Positions 1 through 9,351 of a stretch of 64,000 nucleotides of DNA are shown here, piece after piece. The translations under genes were made by a program, and so were the position numbers. The notes beneath the pieces are model-generated. The model did no database searches, was not told the origin of the DNA, and saw nothing but the letters and a program-made list of their open reading frames with translations. Each line of letters opens with the position of its first letter. Position 1 is the stretch's first letter. Source of the stretch: Pseudochrobactrum sp. sp1633 (GTDB lineage Bacteria; Pseudomonadota; Alphaproteobacteria; Rhizobiales; Rhizobiaceae). The stretch is taken from positions 30,409-94,408 of the forward strand of contig NZ_JARRAE010000013.1 of assembly GCF_030376605.1 (NCBI RefSeq), written 5' to 3'.

Positions 1-266
1 TTTCGTTCCTGTCCCGTCCGATCAGCCTTTCTGTGCGTCTTTTCGCCAGTATGCTGGCCGGCCACATCACAGTAAAGATTTTCGCAGGTTTCGTAGTTTC
101 TATGGCTGCACTGGGTCCGCTCGGTGTGGGTGGCGCTATCCTGCCTCTGTTCATGACCGTTGCTATTACCGGTCTGGAATTCCTGGTCGCATTCCTGCAG
201 GCCTATGTGTTCACTGTTCTGACCTGCATGTACATCAATGATGCAGTTCATCCGGACGGTCACTAA
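1..266 (+). CDS. atpB: F0F1 ATP synthase subunit a, C-terminal part (cut by window edge)
   Basis: Membrane subunit a of ATP synthase, which forms the proton half-channels beside the c ring. Only the last 88 or so residues are present; the frame is open from base 3 with no start in view. The stretch [13 protein letters not shown] carries the essential arginine of the channel and is diagnostic. Two hydrophobic helices follow and the protein ends in a short polar tail, as in the family. It heads the visible part of an F0 operon (a, c, b', b); F1 genes are absent here, as is usual in alphaproteobacteria, where F0 and F1 operons are separate. Confidence 0.96.
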   Translation, partial: SFLSRPISLSVRLFASMLAGHITVKIFAGFVVSMAALGPLGVGGAILPLFMTVAITGLEFLVAFLQAYVFTVLTCMYINDAVHPDGH

Positions 267-449
267 TTGAAATTACTGCTGTCCGGCATTCGGGCAGCAG
301 TCTTGCCTATCCTAAAATCAGGCTCTGCATTTTATTAAGAACTGTGTCTGACACATTATTTTTAGAATAACAGGTCGCTCTGAAATATCACCGGCGGGTT
401 TCCGCCAGAACTGAAATCCGCATTTATATCAATCCAGAAGGAGCTTAAC

Positions 450-677
450 ATGGAAGCGGAAGCAGCAAAGTACATCGGCGCAGGTCTGGCCTGTTTCGGT
501 ATGGCCGGTACGGCTCTCGGCCTCGGCAACATTTTCGGTAGCTTTCTTTCGGGTGCACTGCGCAATCCGTCTGCCGCTGACAGCCAGTTCGGCCGTCTGG
601 TATTCGGTTTCGCCGTGACAGAAGCTCTGGGCATCTTCTCGCTGCTCATCGCGCTTCTTCTCCTGTTCGCAGTTTAA
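450..677 (+). CDS. atpE: F0F1 ATP synthase subunit c
   Basis: Proteolipid c subunit that forms the rotating ring of F0. It has 75 residues and two membrane helices joined by the polar loop with ALRNP (residues 36-40). The proton-binding carboxylate is Glu58 in [11 protein letters not shown] strong AAGGAG ribosome site lies 6 bases before the ATG. It stands 183 bases after atpB, a longer gap than elsewhere in this operon, fitting the separate high translation the c subunit needs. Confidence 0.97.
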   Translation: MEAEAAKYIGAGLACFGMAGTALGLGNIFGSFLSGALRNPSAADSQFGRLVFGFAVTEALGIFSLLIALLLLFAV

Positions 678-791
678 TCGCTTAAGCTGCCGGATTAAAT
701 CGGCCGCATATGCAAGTCTCCTTCTTGAAGGTATATGGCATATGCGGCTGGTTATCGTTTATCAAGCCTGAGTGAATAAGGGGAAAATTGG

Positions 792-1403
792 ATGTTCGTG
801 TCCACGGCGTTTGCCCAAACCGCAACTGACTCTCAGCCGGCACCTGTGTCGGGAGCTGACAGTGGCAACTCTGTTGTGCACACTGAAACTGGTGTGGCGC
901 ACGATGCCGGTAAAGGCGTGTTTCCACCATTTGATTCCACCCATTATGCATCGCAGCTTCTGTGGCTCGCGATTACCTTCGGGCTGTTTTATCTGTTCAT
1001 GTCGCGCGTTGTGCTGCCACGTATCGGCGGCGTCATCGAAACGCGTCGTGACCGTATTGCACAGGATCTGGAACAGGCTGCACGTCTGAAAACAGATGCC
1101 GATAATGCTATTGCTGCTTACGAGCAGGAACTGGCAGAAGCCCGCAAAAGTGCGGCTGTGATCGGTCAGGAAGCCCGTGATAAGGCTAAAACCGATATTG
1201 ATGCTGAGCGTAAAGCTGTTGAAGCATCACTTGAAAAGAAATTGGCTGAAGCTGAAGACCGCATTGCTGCCATTAAGGCGAAAGCGATGAGCGATCTCGG
1301 CTCGATTGCTGAAGAAACAACTGCAGAAATCGTTGAAAAACTGCTTGGCGGTAAGTCCGACAAGGCTGAAGTCACGGCTGCTGTTAAAGCTGTCAGCGCG
1401 TAA
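792..1403 (+). CDS. atpF': F0F1 ATP synthase subunit b' (b1)
   Basis: Peripheral stalk subunit b', 203 residues. A non-conserved N-terminal stretch of about 50 residues precedes one membrane helix (about residues 55-75, ending in VVLPRI), then a long charged helix rich in Ala, Glu and Lys that dimerises with subunit b. AAGGGG precedes the ATG. Phototrophs and alphaproteobacteria carry two unequal b subunits; this is the longer, more divergent one. The next gene starts 12 bases downstream, so the two are surely cotranscribed. Confidence 0.95.
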   Translation: MFVSTAFAQTATDSQPAPVSGADSGNSVVHTETGVAHDAGKGVFPPFDSTHYASQLLWLAITFGLFYLFMSRVVLPRIGGVIETRRDRIAQDLEQAARLKTDADNAIAAYEQELAEARKSAAVIGQEARDKAKTDIDAERKAVEASLEKKLAEAEDRIAAIKAKAMSDLGSIAEETTAEIVEKLLGGKSDKAEVTAAVKAVSA

Positions 1404-1415
1404 GGGAGACCCATT

Positions 1416-1895
1416 ATGGATGCAACGTTTATTGCCCTCGTCGGTCTGATTATTTTCCTGGCGCTGCTGGCTTATCTTAAAGTTCCGGGCATGATCGGCC
1501 GTTCGCTTGATGAACGCGCTGCGAACATTGCCAAGGAATTGGATGAAGCCCGCACTCTGCGTGAAGAAGCTCAGGCTTTGCTTGCTGAATATCATCGCAA
1601 GCGTAAAGAAGCTGAAAAAGAAGCCGGTGAGATCGTTGCCGCTGCACAGCGTGAAGCATCTTCTCTGCTCAGCGAAGCAAAAGCGAAGTCGGAAGATTAC
1701 ATTGTTCGCCGCAACAAACTGGCTGAACAGAAAATCGCTCAGGCTGAAAGCGATGCGGTTAATCAGGTTCGTGCATCTGCAGTGGAAATCGCTGTTGCTG
1801 CTGCCGGTACTCTGATCGCAAATAAAATGGACGCAAAAACTGCCGGTGAAATGTTCAAAGCATCACTGGATCAGGTTAAAACCAATCTGAATTGA
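1416..1895 (+). CDS. atpF: F0F1 ATP synthase subunit b (b2)
   Basis: Peripheral stalk subunit b, 159 residues: a short periplasmic tip, one membrane helix at about residues 4-22, then a long amphipathic coiled helix containing RSLDERAANIAKELDEAR, typical of the family. The GGGAG ribosome site overlaps the end of the b' gene. It is the last gene of the F0 operon and is followed within 20 bases by a strong intrinsic terminator. Confidence 0.95.
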   Translation: MDATFIALVGLIIFLALLAYLKVPGMIGRSLDERAANIAKELDEARTLREEAQALLAEYHRKRKEAEKEAGEIVAAAQREASSLLSEAKAKSEDYIVRRNKLAEQKIAQAESDAVNQVRASAVEIAVAAAGTLIANKMDAKTAGEMFKASLDQVKTNLN

Positions 1896-1913
1896 TTGCA
1901 GTTCATAGAGTTC

Positions 1914-1944
1914 AAAAAAAACGCCGCTTTATGCGGCGTTTTTT
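1914..1944 (+). terminator. Intrinsic terminator of the F0 ATP synthase operon
   Basis: ACGCCGC and GCGGCGT form a 7-bp GC stem around a 5-base loop, with an A tract before and six T after. The A and T tracts can extend the pairing, so the element can end transcription in both directions; the convergent gene rnhB ends 25 bases beyond. Confidence 0.9.
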
Positions 1945-1968
1945 ATGCCTGAAATTGAGTGATTTAGA

Positions 1969-2679
1969 TTATTCACCCCTAAGCCAGCGTCCTTTGATTG
2001 GCGCAAAGCTATAGCGATGGAGTCTCGCAACGGGTCCTTGTTCTTCAATCGCTTGTCTGTGGGCAGCGGTGCCGTAGCCCGCATGTTTTTCAAGCCCGTA
2101 TGCGGGATATATAAGTCCGGCACGCTCCATCATCTTGTCACGGGTGACTTTGGCAATGATTGACGCTGCGGCAATTGTGAGTGATCGCTGATCACCTTTG
2201 ACCAGTGTCATGGCAGGGCAGGGCAAGCCAGCCGGTGATTTATTGCCGTCGACCAACGCATAGTCCGGCTGCACAGTCAGCGCATCGACGCAGCGTTTCA
2301 TAGCTAGCAATGAGGCTGCGAGTATGTTGCTGTGGTCAATAGTATGCGCGCTGAGACTGCACAGACTTACCGCAATTGCTTTTTCCATGATGCTGTCAAA
2401 CAACCGGTCACGTTTTGCAGCGGTTAGTCTCTTGGAGTCATCCAGACCCTCTGGCAGATTATCAGGATCAAGGATCACACAGGCAGCGACCACAGGACCT
2501 GCAAGGGGGCCGCGGCCGACTTCATCGAGACCGGCAATCAGTCTGTGTCCTTCAGCTTGCAAGCTGAGTTCATGACTGTAATCCGGTGTGAAGCTTACAG
2601 ATTTATCAGCCGTGGTTTTGGCTGATGACTTAGGCTGCTTTTTAGAAAAAAGCGGAGAATCAGAAGGTGCTTTGCTCAT
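1969..2679 (-). CDS. rnhB: Ribonuclease HII
   Basis: Cleaves the RNA strand of RNA-DNA hybrids and removes single ribonucleotides from DNA. Seen are the catalytic Asp-Glu pair in [16 protein letters not shown], the DDSKRL motif, the Asp of ALVDGNKSP, and the C-terminal [13 protein letters not shown]. The frame stays open back to 2844, but that would overlap the upstream radical SAM gene; the ATG at 2679 gives 236 residues beginning [11 protein letters not shown], the usual family length. An ATG at 2694 is an alternative with GGAG about 11 bases before it. The N-terminal 40 residues are polar and poorly conserved. Confidence 0.92.
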   Translation of the reverse strand: MSKAPSDSPLFSKKQPKSSAKTTADKSVSFTPDYSHELSLQAEGHRLIAGLDEVGRGPLAGPVVAACVILDPDNLPEGLDDSKRLTAAKRDRLFDSIMEKAIAVSLCSLSAHTIDHSNILAASLLAMKRCVDALTVQPDYALVDGNKSPAGLPCPAMTLVKGDQRSLTIAAASIIAKVTRDKMMERAGLIYPAYGLEKHAGYGTAAHRQAIEEQGPVARLHRYSFAPIKGRWLRGE

Positions 2680-2791
2680 AAACTGAGATTGCATCCTATC
2701 CAATTCTCCGCAAGCCACATCGCCAAAAGGGGGAAGCGACGTGGTGGCTGCCGGCAAAGGACGGGGCAGCCTATATCTGCTGGAGGGCAGA

Positions 2792-3976
2792 TCAGAAGAG
2801 TGAAAGCTGCACCCCATTCGGCTGCGGCGGAGTGAAAAGGTCACAACGCAAACGCCGCTTATGGATATTCAATTCCAGCTTCCTACAGGCGATTTCAAAG
2901 CGGCGGCCAATCTGCCATGCATAAGGGCCTTCGCCACGCATACGCCTGCCCCATTCAGCGTCATAGTCTTTTCCGCCGCGCATGGAGCGCAGCAGGGACA
3001 TGACATGCCGGTAGCGATCAGGAAAATGCTGGAGCAGCCAGTCTTTGAAGAGGGGGGCGACTTCATAAGGCAGCCGCAGCAATACATATCCGGCCTCACG
3101 CGCACCCATAGCATGTGCGGAATCCAGTATCCGCTCAATCTCGTGGTCGTTGATGCCGGGGATGACGGGGCCGAGCATGACAGAAGCGGGAATGCCAGCT
3201 TCATTGAGCTGTCTGATGGCTTGCAGACGCAGGCTTGGCGTTGAAGCACGCGGCTCCATATCGCGTGCGAGCTTCGCATCAAGCGTTGTGACGGAGAGCG
3301 CGACCTTTGCCAGACCCCTCTCAGCCATAGAGCCGAGAATATCAATATCCCGCGTGACCAGAGCAGATTTGGTAATGATGCCGACGGGATGATTAGCGGC
3401 ATCCAGCACGCTCAGAATATCACGCATGATCCGCCATTTTTTCTCAATCGGCTGGTAAGGGTCAGTATTGGTGCCGATCGCAATGGTCTTCGGAACATAG
3501 CCCGCTTTGGAGAGCTCTTTCTCCAGCAGCTTTGCGGCATCCGGCTTAGCAAACAGTTTGGTCTCAAAATCAAGACCGGCCGACAGCCCCATATAACTGT
3601 GGGAAGGGCGGGCGAAACAATAGATGCAGCCATGCTCGCAACCGCGATAGGGATTGATGGAGCGGTCGAAATTGATGTCCGGCGAGTCATTGCGGGTAAT
3701 GATCGTGCGCGGCTTTTCAATCTGAACTTCAGTTTTGAAAGGCTCCAGCTCTTCTAGTGAGTTCCAGCCGTCATCACTGTCGATCCGTGTCTGGCTTTCA
3801 AAGCGCCCTGAAGGATTAATGCCTGCACCACGCCCGCGACGGCGGCTGTGATCAATCCGAAGGCCGCTGCCGTCGATAATGGCATTTGCCTGATCTGTAC
3901 GCTCCGAGCCGAATACAGCAGGACGGGAGAAAACGGCCTGATCAGCCGGTTCGAAAACCTCCTGTAAAATCGCCAT
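2792..3976 (-). CDS. PA0069-family radical SAM protein
   Basis: Radical S-adenosylmethionine protein of the family related to spore photoproduct lyase. Cys113, Cys117 and Cys120 in [16 protein letters not shown] are the ligands expected for the 4Fe-4S cluster. It has 394 residues, the family's normal length, with [10 protein letters not shown] after the cluster region as seen in this group. A strong AAGGGAG site lies 7 bases before the ATG. The family is widespread in proteobacteria but its substrate is unknown; a DNA repair or nucleic acid modification role is often guessed and is not shown here. Confidence 0.9.
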   Translation of the reverse strand: MAILQEVFEPADQAVFSRPAVFGSERTDQANAIIDGSGLRIDHSRRRGRGAGINPSGRFESQTRIDSDDGWNSLEELEPFKTEVQIEKPRTIITRNDSPDINFDRSINPYRGCEHGCIYCFARPSHSYMGLSAGLDFETKLFAKPDAAKLLEKELSKAGYVPKTIAIGTNTDPYQPIEKKWRIMRDILSVLDAANHPVGIITKSALVTRDIDILGSMAERGLAKVALSVTTLDAKLARDMEPRASTPSLRLQAIRQLNEAGIPASVMLGPVIPGINDHEIERILDSAHAMGAREAGYVLLRLPYEVAPLFKDWLLQHFPDRYRHVMSLLRSMRGGKDYDAEWGRRMRGEGPYAWQIGRRFEIACRKLELNIHKRRLRCDLFTPPQPNGVQLSLF

Positions 3977-4132
3977 AACTTTCTCCCTTCCGGAAATGCC
4001 ATGAACAGCATGACCGGAGCAAAATATTTAAAATGAAGAAATTGATACGGCGCGTATTATACGACTCTGACGCACCGTTTGAGTTTTCAAATTAATATTA
4101 AAATAGGAACAAAGCAAGAACTTATTTTGCAG

Positions 4133-4681
4133 TCAAATTTTACGTTTCAGGTGCTCATCAAGGCGCGGCATGATCTCAACGAAGTTGCACGGGCGGTGGC
4201 GGTAATCCAGCTGCTGGGCAAGAATACCGTCCCAAGCATCGCGGCATGCACCGCCGGAACCCGGTAGCACGAAAACAAAAGTCTGGTTGATCAATCCGGC
4301 GGTAGCGCGGGACTGGATCGTGGAGGTGCCGATTTTGGCGTAGGACATTTGATGAAAGATCACTGAAAACCCGTCCATACGCTTGTCGAAGACCGGCTCC
4401 AAAGCGTCAGGCGTCACATCGCGTCCGGTAAAGCCGGTGCCACCGGTGGTAATCACCACATCAATGGCCGGATCTTTTGACCACTGCACAACCAGTTCAC
4501 GGATTTTTGCAGCATCGTCCGTCACGATTTGACGGTCGCGCAGCAGATGGCCTGCTTCTTCAATACGGGAGGCGAGAAATGCGCCGGATGTATCGGTTTC
4601 CAACGTACGGCTGTCTGAAACCGTCAGCACCGCGATACCTACAGGTATAAATGCGCGTTCGGTTTTGGCAGTATCGGACAT
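4133..4681 (-). CDS. moaB: Molybdopterin adenylyltransferase, MoaB type
   Basis: Activates molybdopterin by adenylation during molybdenum cofactor synthesis. The 182-residue protein shows the MoaB/MogA fold signature: AVLTVSDSRT near the N terminus, VVITTGGTGFTGRDVTPDAL in the middle, and LPGSGGACRDAW near the end, which bind the pterin phosphate and nucleotide. CCGGAG lies 6 bases before the ATG. It begins 12 bases after ispE, so it is probably cotranscribed with it. No other molybdenum cofactor gene is in the window. Confidence 0.92.
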   Translation of the reverse strand: MSDTAKTERAFIPVGIAVLTVSDSRTLETDTSGAFLASRIEEAGHLLRDRQIVTDDAAKIRELVVQWSKDPAIDVVITTGGTGFTGRDVTPDALEPVFDKRMDGFSVIFHQMSYAKIGTSTIQSRATAGLINQTFVFVLPGSGGACRDAWDGILAQQLDYRHRPCNFVEIMPRLDEHLKRKI

Positions 4682-4693
4682 GGCTGGCTCCGG

Positions 4694-5611
4694 TTAAGCT
4701 TTATTCGGCAGGGTGGTGGTTGCGCAGACAAACCAATGCGGGTTTTGCTGTTGCAAAACCTCTGCGGCCTGTTGCGCCGCAGGCAGAGTGTCATAGATGC
4801 CGAAACAAGTCGCGCCTGATCCGGACATTTGCGCATAATGTGCGCCGCAATCCCGCAAAATCTGGAGAATTTCCGGCAATTGCGGTGCAAGCTGGGCGGC
4901 AGGCGGCAGCAGATCATTGCGGGTTGTTTTCAGAAAATTGCACAGTTCTGCATGACTGTCGAAACGTGCCAGTTCCGGCAATGCGGGATTATCCCGCTTG
5001 TGCATATGCTTGAAAATCTGCGGCGTTGATATCGCCGTGCCGTCATTCACAAGCACCAGCGGCAGAACCGGCAGGCCGGACAGGCTCTGCACGTCTTCAC
5101 CGATACCTTTGGCAATCAATGCGCCGCCATAGAGTTGACCATGCAGGCACATCGGTACATCGGCACCAAGTTGCAGGCAGATTTGCTTCAGCAATGTCTG
5201 TTCCGGCTTGATGTTCCACAGGCGGATGAGCAGCGCCAAGAGTGTCGCTGCATCGCTCGACCCGCCACCGATACCGGAAGCAACGGGCAGGTTTTTTTCC
5301 AGATGAATAGCAATCGCAGTGCTTTGTTGCGGGAAATGCTCGCGAAGTGCATCCCGTGCCTTCAGCACAAGATTATCACCATTAACCGGCAATTGCTGTC
5401 CAAACCGCCCCGAAAGGGTGAAGCTGTCTTCCTGCGCGGGAGAAATTGTGATCTCGTCGCCATAGCCGGCAAAAGCGACAAGCGTATCCAGCAGATGGTA
5501 GCCGTCATCGCGCCTGCCGGTCACATGCAGCGCAAGGTTGAGCTTGGCATAGGCCGTGGCCTGCAATGCAGAGGAAGCCGGAGCAGTCTGCATACTGAAA
5601 ATATCTGGCAT
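4694..5611 (-). CDS. ispE: 4-diphosphocytidyl-2-C-methyl-D-erythritol kinase
   Basis: GHMP kinase of the methylerythritol phosphate route to isoprenoids. Seen are AYAKLNLALHVTGRRDDGYH at the N terminus, the phosphate-binding loop PVASGIGGGSSDAATLLAL, and the C-terminal MSGSGATCFGIY. At 305 residues it is of normal length. No clear ribosome site precedes the first ATG; the ATG seven codons in (MQTAPAS) is possible. It lies between a small membrane protein gene and moaB in a close-packed minus-strand run. Confidence 0.94.
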   Translation of the reverse strand: MPDIFSMQTAPASSALQATAYAKLNLALHVTGRRDDGYHLLDTLVAFAGYGDEITISPAQEDSFTLSGRFGQQLPVNGDNLVLKARDALREHFPQQSTAIAIHLEKNLPVASGIGGGSSDAATLLALLIRLWNIKPEQTLLKQICLQLGADVPMCLHGQLYGGALIAKGIGEDVQSLSGLPVLPLVLVNDGTAISTPQIFKHMHKRDNPALPELARFDSHAELCNFLKTTRNDLLPPAAQLAPQLPEILQILRDCGAHYAQMSGSGATCFGIYDTLPAAQQAAEVLQQQNPHWFVCATTTLPNKA

Positions 5612-5620
5612 GCGCTGGGA

Positions 5621-5809
5621 TCAGTCTTTATCTGCCGGACGGTAAACGCCGGTTTTTGGATCACGCACCAGAGTGCCGCTGGCACCAGTACGGGCTTCAT
5701 GTTCAGCCTGACGCACTTTTTGCGAAACACGTGCTGCCTCGCGCTTAAAGGAGCGATAGCCATAGATTGCAATTGCAACCAGAAGGATCAGAAAAATCAG
5801 CTGTGGCAT
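5621..5809 (-). CDS. Small single-span membrane protein, unknown
   Basis: A 62-residue protein that I do not recognise. Residues 3-18 are strongly hydrophobic (LIFLILLVAIAIYGYR), followed by a basic and polar tail with an Arg/Lys/Glu helix and the ending DPKTGVYRPADKD. A textbook AAAGGAG site 6 bases before the ATG and only 9 bases to ispE downstream argue it is a real gene and the first of an ispE-moaB transcript. The tail DPKTGVYRPA resembles short zinc-free C-terminal tails of rhizobial hypothetical proteins; no function can be assigned. Confidence 0.75.
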   Translation of the reverse strand: MPQLIFLILLVAIAIYGYRSFKREAARVSQKVRQAEHEARTGASGTLVRDPKTGVYRPADKD

Positions 5810-5915
5810 ACCGGCTCCTTTCCGGAGTGAGTTCAGAACCCTATTGATTTAGTCAGGGCGCTGTCTTGTTTCAAGAAGCTCTTATAGCATCTTATTCTGA
5901 TGATATTATGATAAC

Positions 5916-6023
5916 GCTAGAGCGTATCCCGAAAAGTGGGAACCGGTTTTCGGATAAGATACGCGTAAAAACAAATAGATAGAGCATTTTCTGTGATTCA
6001 AAATATACTGGAAATGCTCTAGC
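5916..6023. repeat. Two-module RIME-like palindromic intergenic element
   Basis: A mosaic bounded by the inverted 8-mers GCTAGAGC and GCTCTAGC. Module A (5922-5964) pairs GCGTATC with GATACGC around CCGAAAAGTG...TTTTCGG. Module B (5981-6020) pairs AGAGCATTTTC with GAAATGCTCT. Module A recurs at 49738 and module B at 57557. The pattern matches the RIME class of short non-coding repeats found in Rhizobiales. Confidence 0.85.
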
Positions 6024-6026
6024 CTG

Positions 6027-6881
6027 TTACAGGCCGTAGCGCGACCATAAGGTCTTCTCTTCCAGAACATTAATCAGACTTTCACCTGCAGCACCGAGCA
6101 TTTGCCCGTGATAGATACCGCCGGTATTTTTGCGTCCCAGCAGCCCGCGTGAAGGCTGGATCAGATTAAGCTTGGTTTTCTCGCCATAGAGCTTGCGCAA
6201 ATGGCTGCGCATATCGCCCAGCCCGTCGATCAGTCCGAGCTGCAAAGCGGTGATGCCTGTCCAGAACTGACCGGTAAACAGATCATCATTATCCTGCAGT
6301 TTTGCACCACGGCGCTCTTTCACCATATCAATAAATGTCTGGTGAATTTCCAGCTGCAACGTTTTGATGTGCTCAATGTCCGATGCCTTTTCCGGCTGAA
6401 ACGGGTCCATCGTCGCTTTGTTCTTACCGGCCGTATGCACGCGGCGCTCGATGCCGATTTTCTTGATCAGTTCAGTAAAGCCAAAGGAAGCGGAAACCAC
6501 GCCGATCGAACCGAGAATGGAAGACGGGTCGGCAATGATCTCGTCTCCTGCGATAGCAATCATATAGCCGCCGGATGCCGCCACATCTTCAACGAAGACA
6601 TGGACTTTCTTGTTCTTTTCTTCAGCCAGATCGCGGATGCGTTTATAGATCAGCCGTGATTGTACCGGTGAACCGCCGGGTGAGTTAATGCTGAGTGCCA
6701 CAGCAGGGCTGTGTTTGTTATCAAAGGCTTTTTCCAGCTGAATGGCAATGCCTTCAAGAGACAGGTTTTGGCGCAGCGGACTATTGCCGGTCATGATAGC
6801 ACCGCTGAGCCGGATAACCGGAATTTCAACGCTTGAAGATTTGAAACGGCGCGGGATAACACGGCTGATAAGTGACGGCAC
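6027..6881 (-). CDS. S49 family serine peptidase (SppA/SohB-like)
   Basis: Signal-peptide-peptidase family serine protease. The nucleophile serine lies in VAASGGYMIAIAGDEI and the candidate base lysine in KNKATMDPFQPEKA. The chosen start is the GTG at 6881, with GGAG 7 bases upstream; the ATG at 6926 has no ribosome site and sits in a hairpin (6921-6953) that probably terminates nhaA. This gives 284 residues, one catalytic domain, half the size of E. coli SppA. No clear signal peptide or membrane helix is seen, so it may be cytoplasmic or membrane-attached through its basic N terminus. Confidence 0.9.
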   Translation of the reverse strand: MPSLISRVIPRRFKSSSVEIPVIRLSGAIMTGNSPLRQNLSLEGIAIQLEKAFDNKHSPAVALSINSPGGSPVQSRLIYKRIRDLAEEKNKKVHVFVEDVAASGGYMIAIAGDEIIADPSSILGSIGVVSASFGFTELIKKIGIERRVHTAGKNKATMDPFQPEKASDIEHIKTLQLEIHQTFIDMVKERRGAKLQDNDDLFTGQFWTGITALQLGLIDGLGDMRSHLRKLYGEKTKLNLIQPSRGLLGRKNTGGIYHGQMLGAAGESLINVLEEKTLWSRYGL

Positions 6882-6920
6882 TGATAGTCTCCGGTGCGAA
6901 AAAGCGGGCGATATAATAGT

Positions 6921-6953
6921 TTTCACCCGTTGTTATAGCGACAGCGGGTGAAA
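6921..6953 (-). terminator. Hairpin downstream of nhaA
   Basis: TTTCACCCG and CGGGTGAAA form a 9-bp stem with a 15-base loop just after the nhaA stop. On the minus strand it is followed by an A/T-rich stretch rather than a pure T run, so termination may be partial. Confidence 0.55.
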
Positions 6954-6963
6954 GCAGAACTTG

Positions 6964-8145
6964 TTATTTTACAGTACGGTTGCGCGTTGTGACGCGCAGC
7001 AATGCCCAGCCACACACGGCGGAAAGAAGTGAGCCGAGCAATACACCGATTTTGGTTTCGCTGTGCAGCAGATCATTATCGAAGGACAGGAGACCAATAA
7101 ACAGGCTCATGGTGAAGCCGATACCGCAAAGCAGTGCCACACCATAAAGCTGCGCCCAGCTTGCACCCATCGGTTTGGTGGCAATGCCCGAACGAATGGC
7201 AATCCATGCTGCGCCAAACACACCAAACTGCTTGCCGACAAACAGGCCAAGCGCGATACCGAGGGTCAGTGTGTCTGTGAGGATTGATGGGCTCATACCG
7301 GCGAAAGAAACACCCGCATTGGCAAAACCGAAAATCGGCACGATAACAAAGCCAACCCATTTGGCCAGTGCATGTTCCAGCGTGTGCAGCGGCGAGCTCA
7401 TATCATCAGGACGGCCAAGCGCAGGCTTGATCGGAATGGTCAGAGCCATCAGTACACCGGCGACCGTTGCGTGAACACCGGAGCGCAGAACAAAGAACCA
7501 CAAAACACAGCCGAGCAGCAGATAAGGTGTGAGGCGCATCACGCCCATCTTGTTCATGGCGAACATGGCGATGAAAATACCGGCTGCACCGGCAAGATAA
7601 AGCGTGGAAATATCGGCTGTATAAAACACGGCGATAATGGCAACCGCTGCCAGATCATCAAGAATAGCAAGCGTTGCCAGAAACACTTTCAGGCTGGTTG
7701 GCACGCGTGGCCCGAGCAGGGACAAAACGCCGAGTGCAAAAGCGATATCTGTGGCGGACGGAATAGCCCAGCCGCGGATGGTTTCAGGATTTGACCAGTT
7801 AAAACCGGCAAAAATCAGTGCGGGAACGATAACACCACCGGCGGCGGCAATACCTGGCAGAGCGCGGTTTGACCAGCTGGCAAGTTGGCCATCGAGAAAT
7901 TCGCGTTTGATTTCGAGGCCTACGAGCAGGAAGAACACGGCCATCAGCGCATCATTGATCCAGTGCAGCACGCTTAACGGGCCGAGCTTGGTTTCGAGAA
8001 CCTGAAAATATCCGGCAGATAGGGGGGAGTTGGCAACGATCAGGGCAAGAGCCGCAGCGAACATCAGTGCAATGCCGCTGGCGGATTCACTGTCGAGCCA
8101 ATGGCGGAGCGTTGAGAAGGGGCGCTTGGTCTGGCTTTGTGTCAT
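6964..8145 (-). CDS. nhaA: Na+/H+ antiporter NhaA
   Basis: Inner-membrane antiporter that expels sodium in exchange for protons, giving pH and salt tolerance. It has 393 residues and about 12 membrane helices. The ion-binding aspartates are visible in [16 protein letters not shown] and in the adjacent pair [12 protein letters not shown]. The N-terminal ALIVANSPL and the motif [16 protein letters not shown] are also typical. The start lacks a strong ribosome site. It stands alone, 147 bases after the methyltransferase gene. Confidence 0.95.
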   Translation of the reverse strand: MTQSQTKRPFSTLRHWLDSESASGIALMFAAALALIVANSPLSAGYFQVLETKLGPLSVLHWINDALMAVFFLLVGLEIKREFLDGQLASWSNRALPGIAAAGGVIVPALIFAGFNWSNPETIRGWAIPSATDIAFALGVLSLLGPRVPTSLKVFLATLAILDDLAAVAIIAVFYTADISTLYLAGAAGIFIAMFAMNKMGVMRLTPYLLLGCVLWFFVLRSGVHATVAGVLMALTIPIKPALGRPDDMSSPLHTLEHALAKWVGFVIVPIFGFANAGVSFAGMSPSILTDTLTLGIALGLFVGKQFGVFGAAWIAIRSGIATKPMGASWAQLYGVALLCGIGFTMSLFIGLLSFDNDLLHSETKIGVLLGSLLSAVCGWALLRVTTRNRTVK

Positions 8146-8292
8146 CCGGTATCGGCCTTTTCTTTACGGGCAGCAGTTTGGAAGTGCTTACCCTTGTCTG
8201 TCTTTCGGGGTTTCGCGCCTTAGATAGAGCGAAAAACCTGCCCGGACAGTCTTTGTTCTAGGGAAAATGCGCTCCGGCCTCGTGTGCAACAG

Positions 8293-9078
8293 CTACAACA
8301 GGCTGTCGCAACCATTAATGAGGCTTTCTGCGCGGGGCGTGAATTCATGACCGGAACTTTTATGCAAAATTAATGCCGGTGCAAGAAAAACCGGAGCGCG
8401 ACTGCCTTTTATGCCCGTAATCACGATGCGAATGGCCGCTTCCTCTGGTCTGGCATGGATCGGAACAATGGCAATGCTGCCAAAACGGCGTTCCATGCAG
8501 GTCAGAATTTCACTGATATTCGCTGGGCGTGCGATGATCGCAATGTGCCCGCGCGGGCGCAATATGCCCGATGCCGTGCGTATCCAGCTTTCAAACATGC
8601 CCTCATGCATCACATGCGCCTGCGCTTTTAAATCGTCCGGCGTGGCGCGGTCATTATGCTGGTTAAAGGGCGGGTTCATAATCACATAGTCAAAATGATT
8701 GTCGGCCAGTCCTGCTTCATGACGGGCAGGGCCGGCCATTGTTACATCTGCCTGCAAGCAGGAGAGGCGACCTTGCATATGGGCATTTTCAGGCAGTGTG
8801 CAGGATTTTTCCGCATAGAGCAGCATTTCCGGCGAGCGCTCAATCAGCGTAACATGTGTCTCTGTACAGCGGGAGGCCACAGCCAGACCTGCGGCACCGG
8901 CACCGGCACCGAGATCCGCGATTTTACCTTTAAAATCCGCTGGCACCGCACTTGCCAAAATCATGGCATCGATGCCTGAGCGATGCCCCTTCAGCGATGG
9001 CTGCACCAGACGGAATGCGCCGCGATGAAAAGCATCGAGAGTTTCACCGTAAGGCAGGGGGCTGGACATGGGAGACAT
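8293..9078 (-). CDS. tRNA1(Val) adenine-37 N6-methyltransferase-like protein
   Basis: Rossmann-fold S-adenosylmethionine methyltransferase of the YfiC/TrmN6 group. KIADLGAGAGAAGLAVASR (residues about 50-68) is the cofactor loop and VIMNPPFNQ is the NPPF catalytic motif of N6-adenine or N5-glutamine methylases. Length is 261 residues. The N-terminal GAFRLVQPSLKGHRSGIDAMILA is typical of the alphaproteobacterial members. It is divergent from the polyprenyl synthase gene. Substrate assignment rests on family resemblance only. Confidence 0.82.
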   Translation of the reverse strand: MSPMSSPLPYGETLDAFHRGAFRLVQPSLKGHRSGIDAMILASAVPADFKGKIADLGAGAGAAGLAVASRCTETHVTLIERSPEMLLYAEKSCTLPENAHMQGRLSCLQADVTMAGPARHEAGLADNHFDYVIMNPPFNQHNDRATPDDLKAQAHVMHEGMFESWIRTASGILRPRGHIAIIARPANISEILTCMERRFGSIAIVPIHARPEEAAIRIVITGIKGSRAPVFLAPALILHKSSGHEFTPRAESLINGCDSLL

Positions 9079-9351
9079 AAAGGCGGCGGCTTCCTGTTTG
9101 GGTGCTTTTCGTATCTATCAAAGCGGCTTTAACCGATTCTGTATACAGGCGGACCAGACCACAATTCTGCGTACTAACGGTTATTTGACATCTTATATAA
9201 GCTGAATGTGCTTTATTGTGGGTTGTGGCCGTTCGCAACTCTTGCCTTTAACGGGGCTTTTAGTGCATTTGGCGCTTGAGCATAAAGGCAGCGTTGAATA
9301 ATGTGCTGCTATAAAAACGGGTCTCATGATCAGGCCGCGTGAACTGGAGAT

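Noticed and set aside
2680..2844. Longer N terminus for RNase HII
   Set aside because: It runs into the radical SAM gene and is not found in the family; internal ATGs give the normal length.
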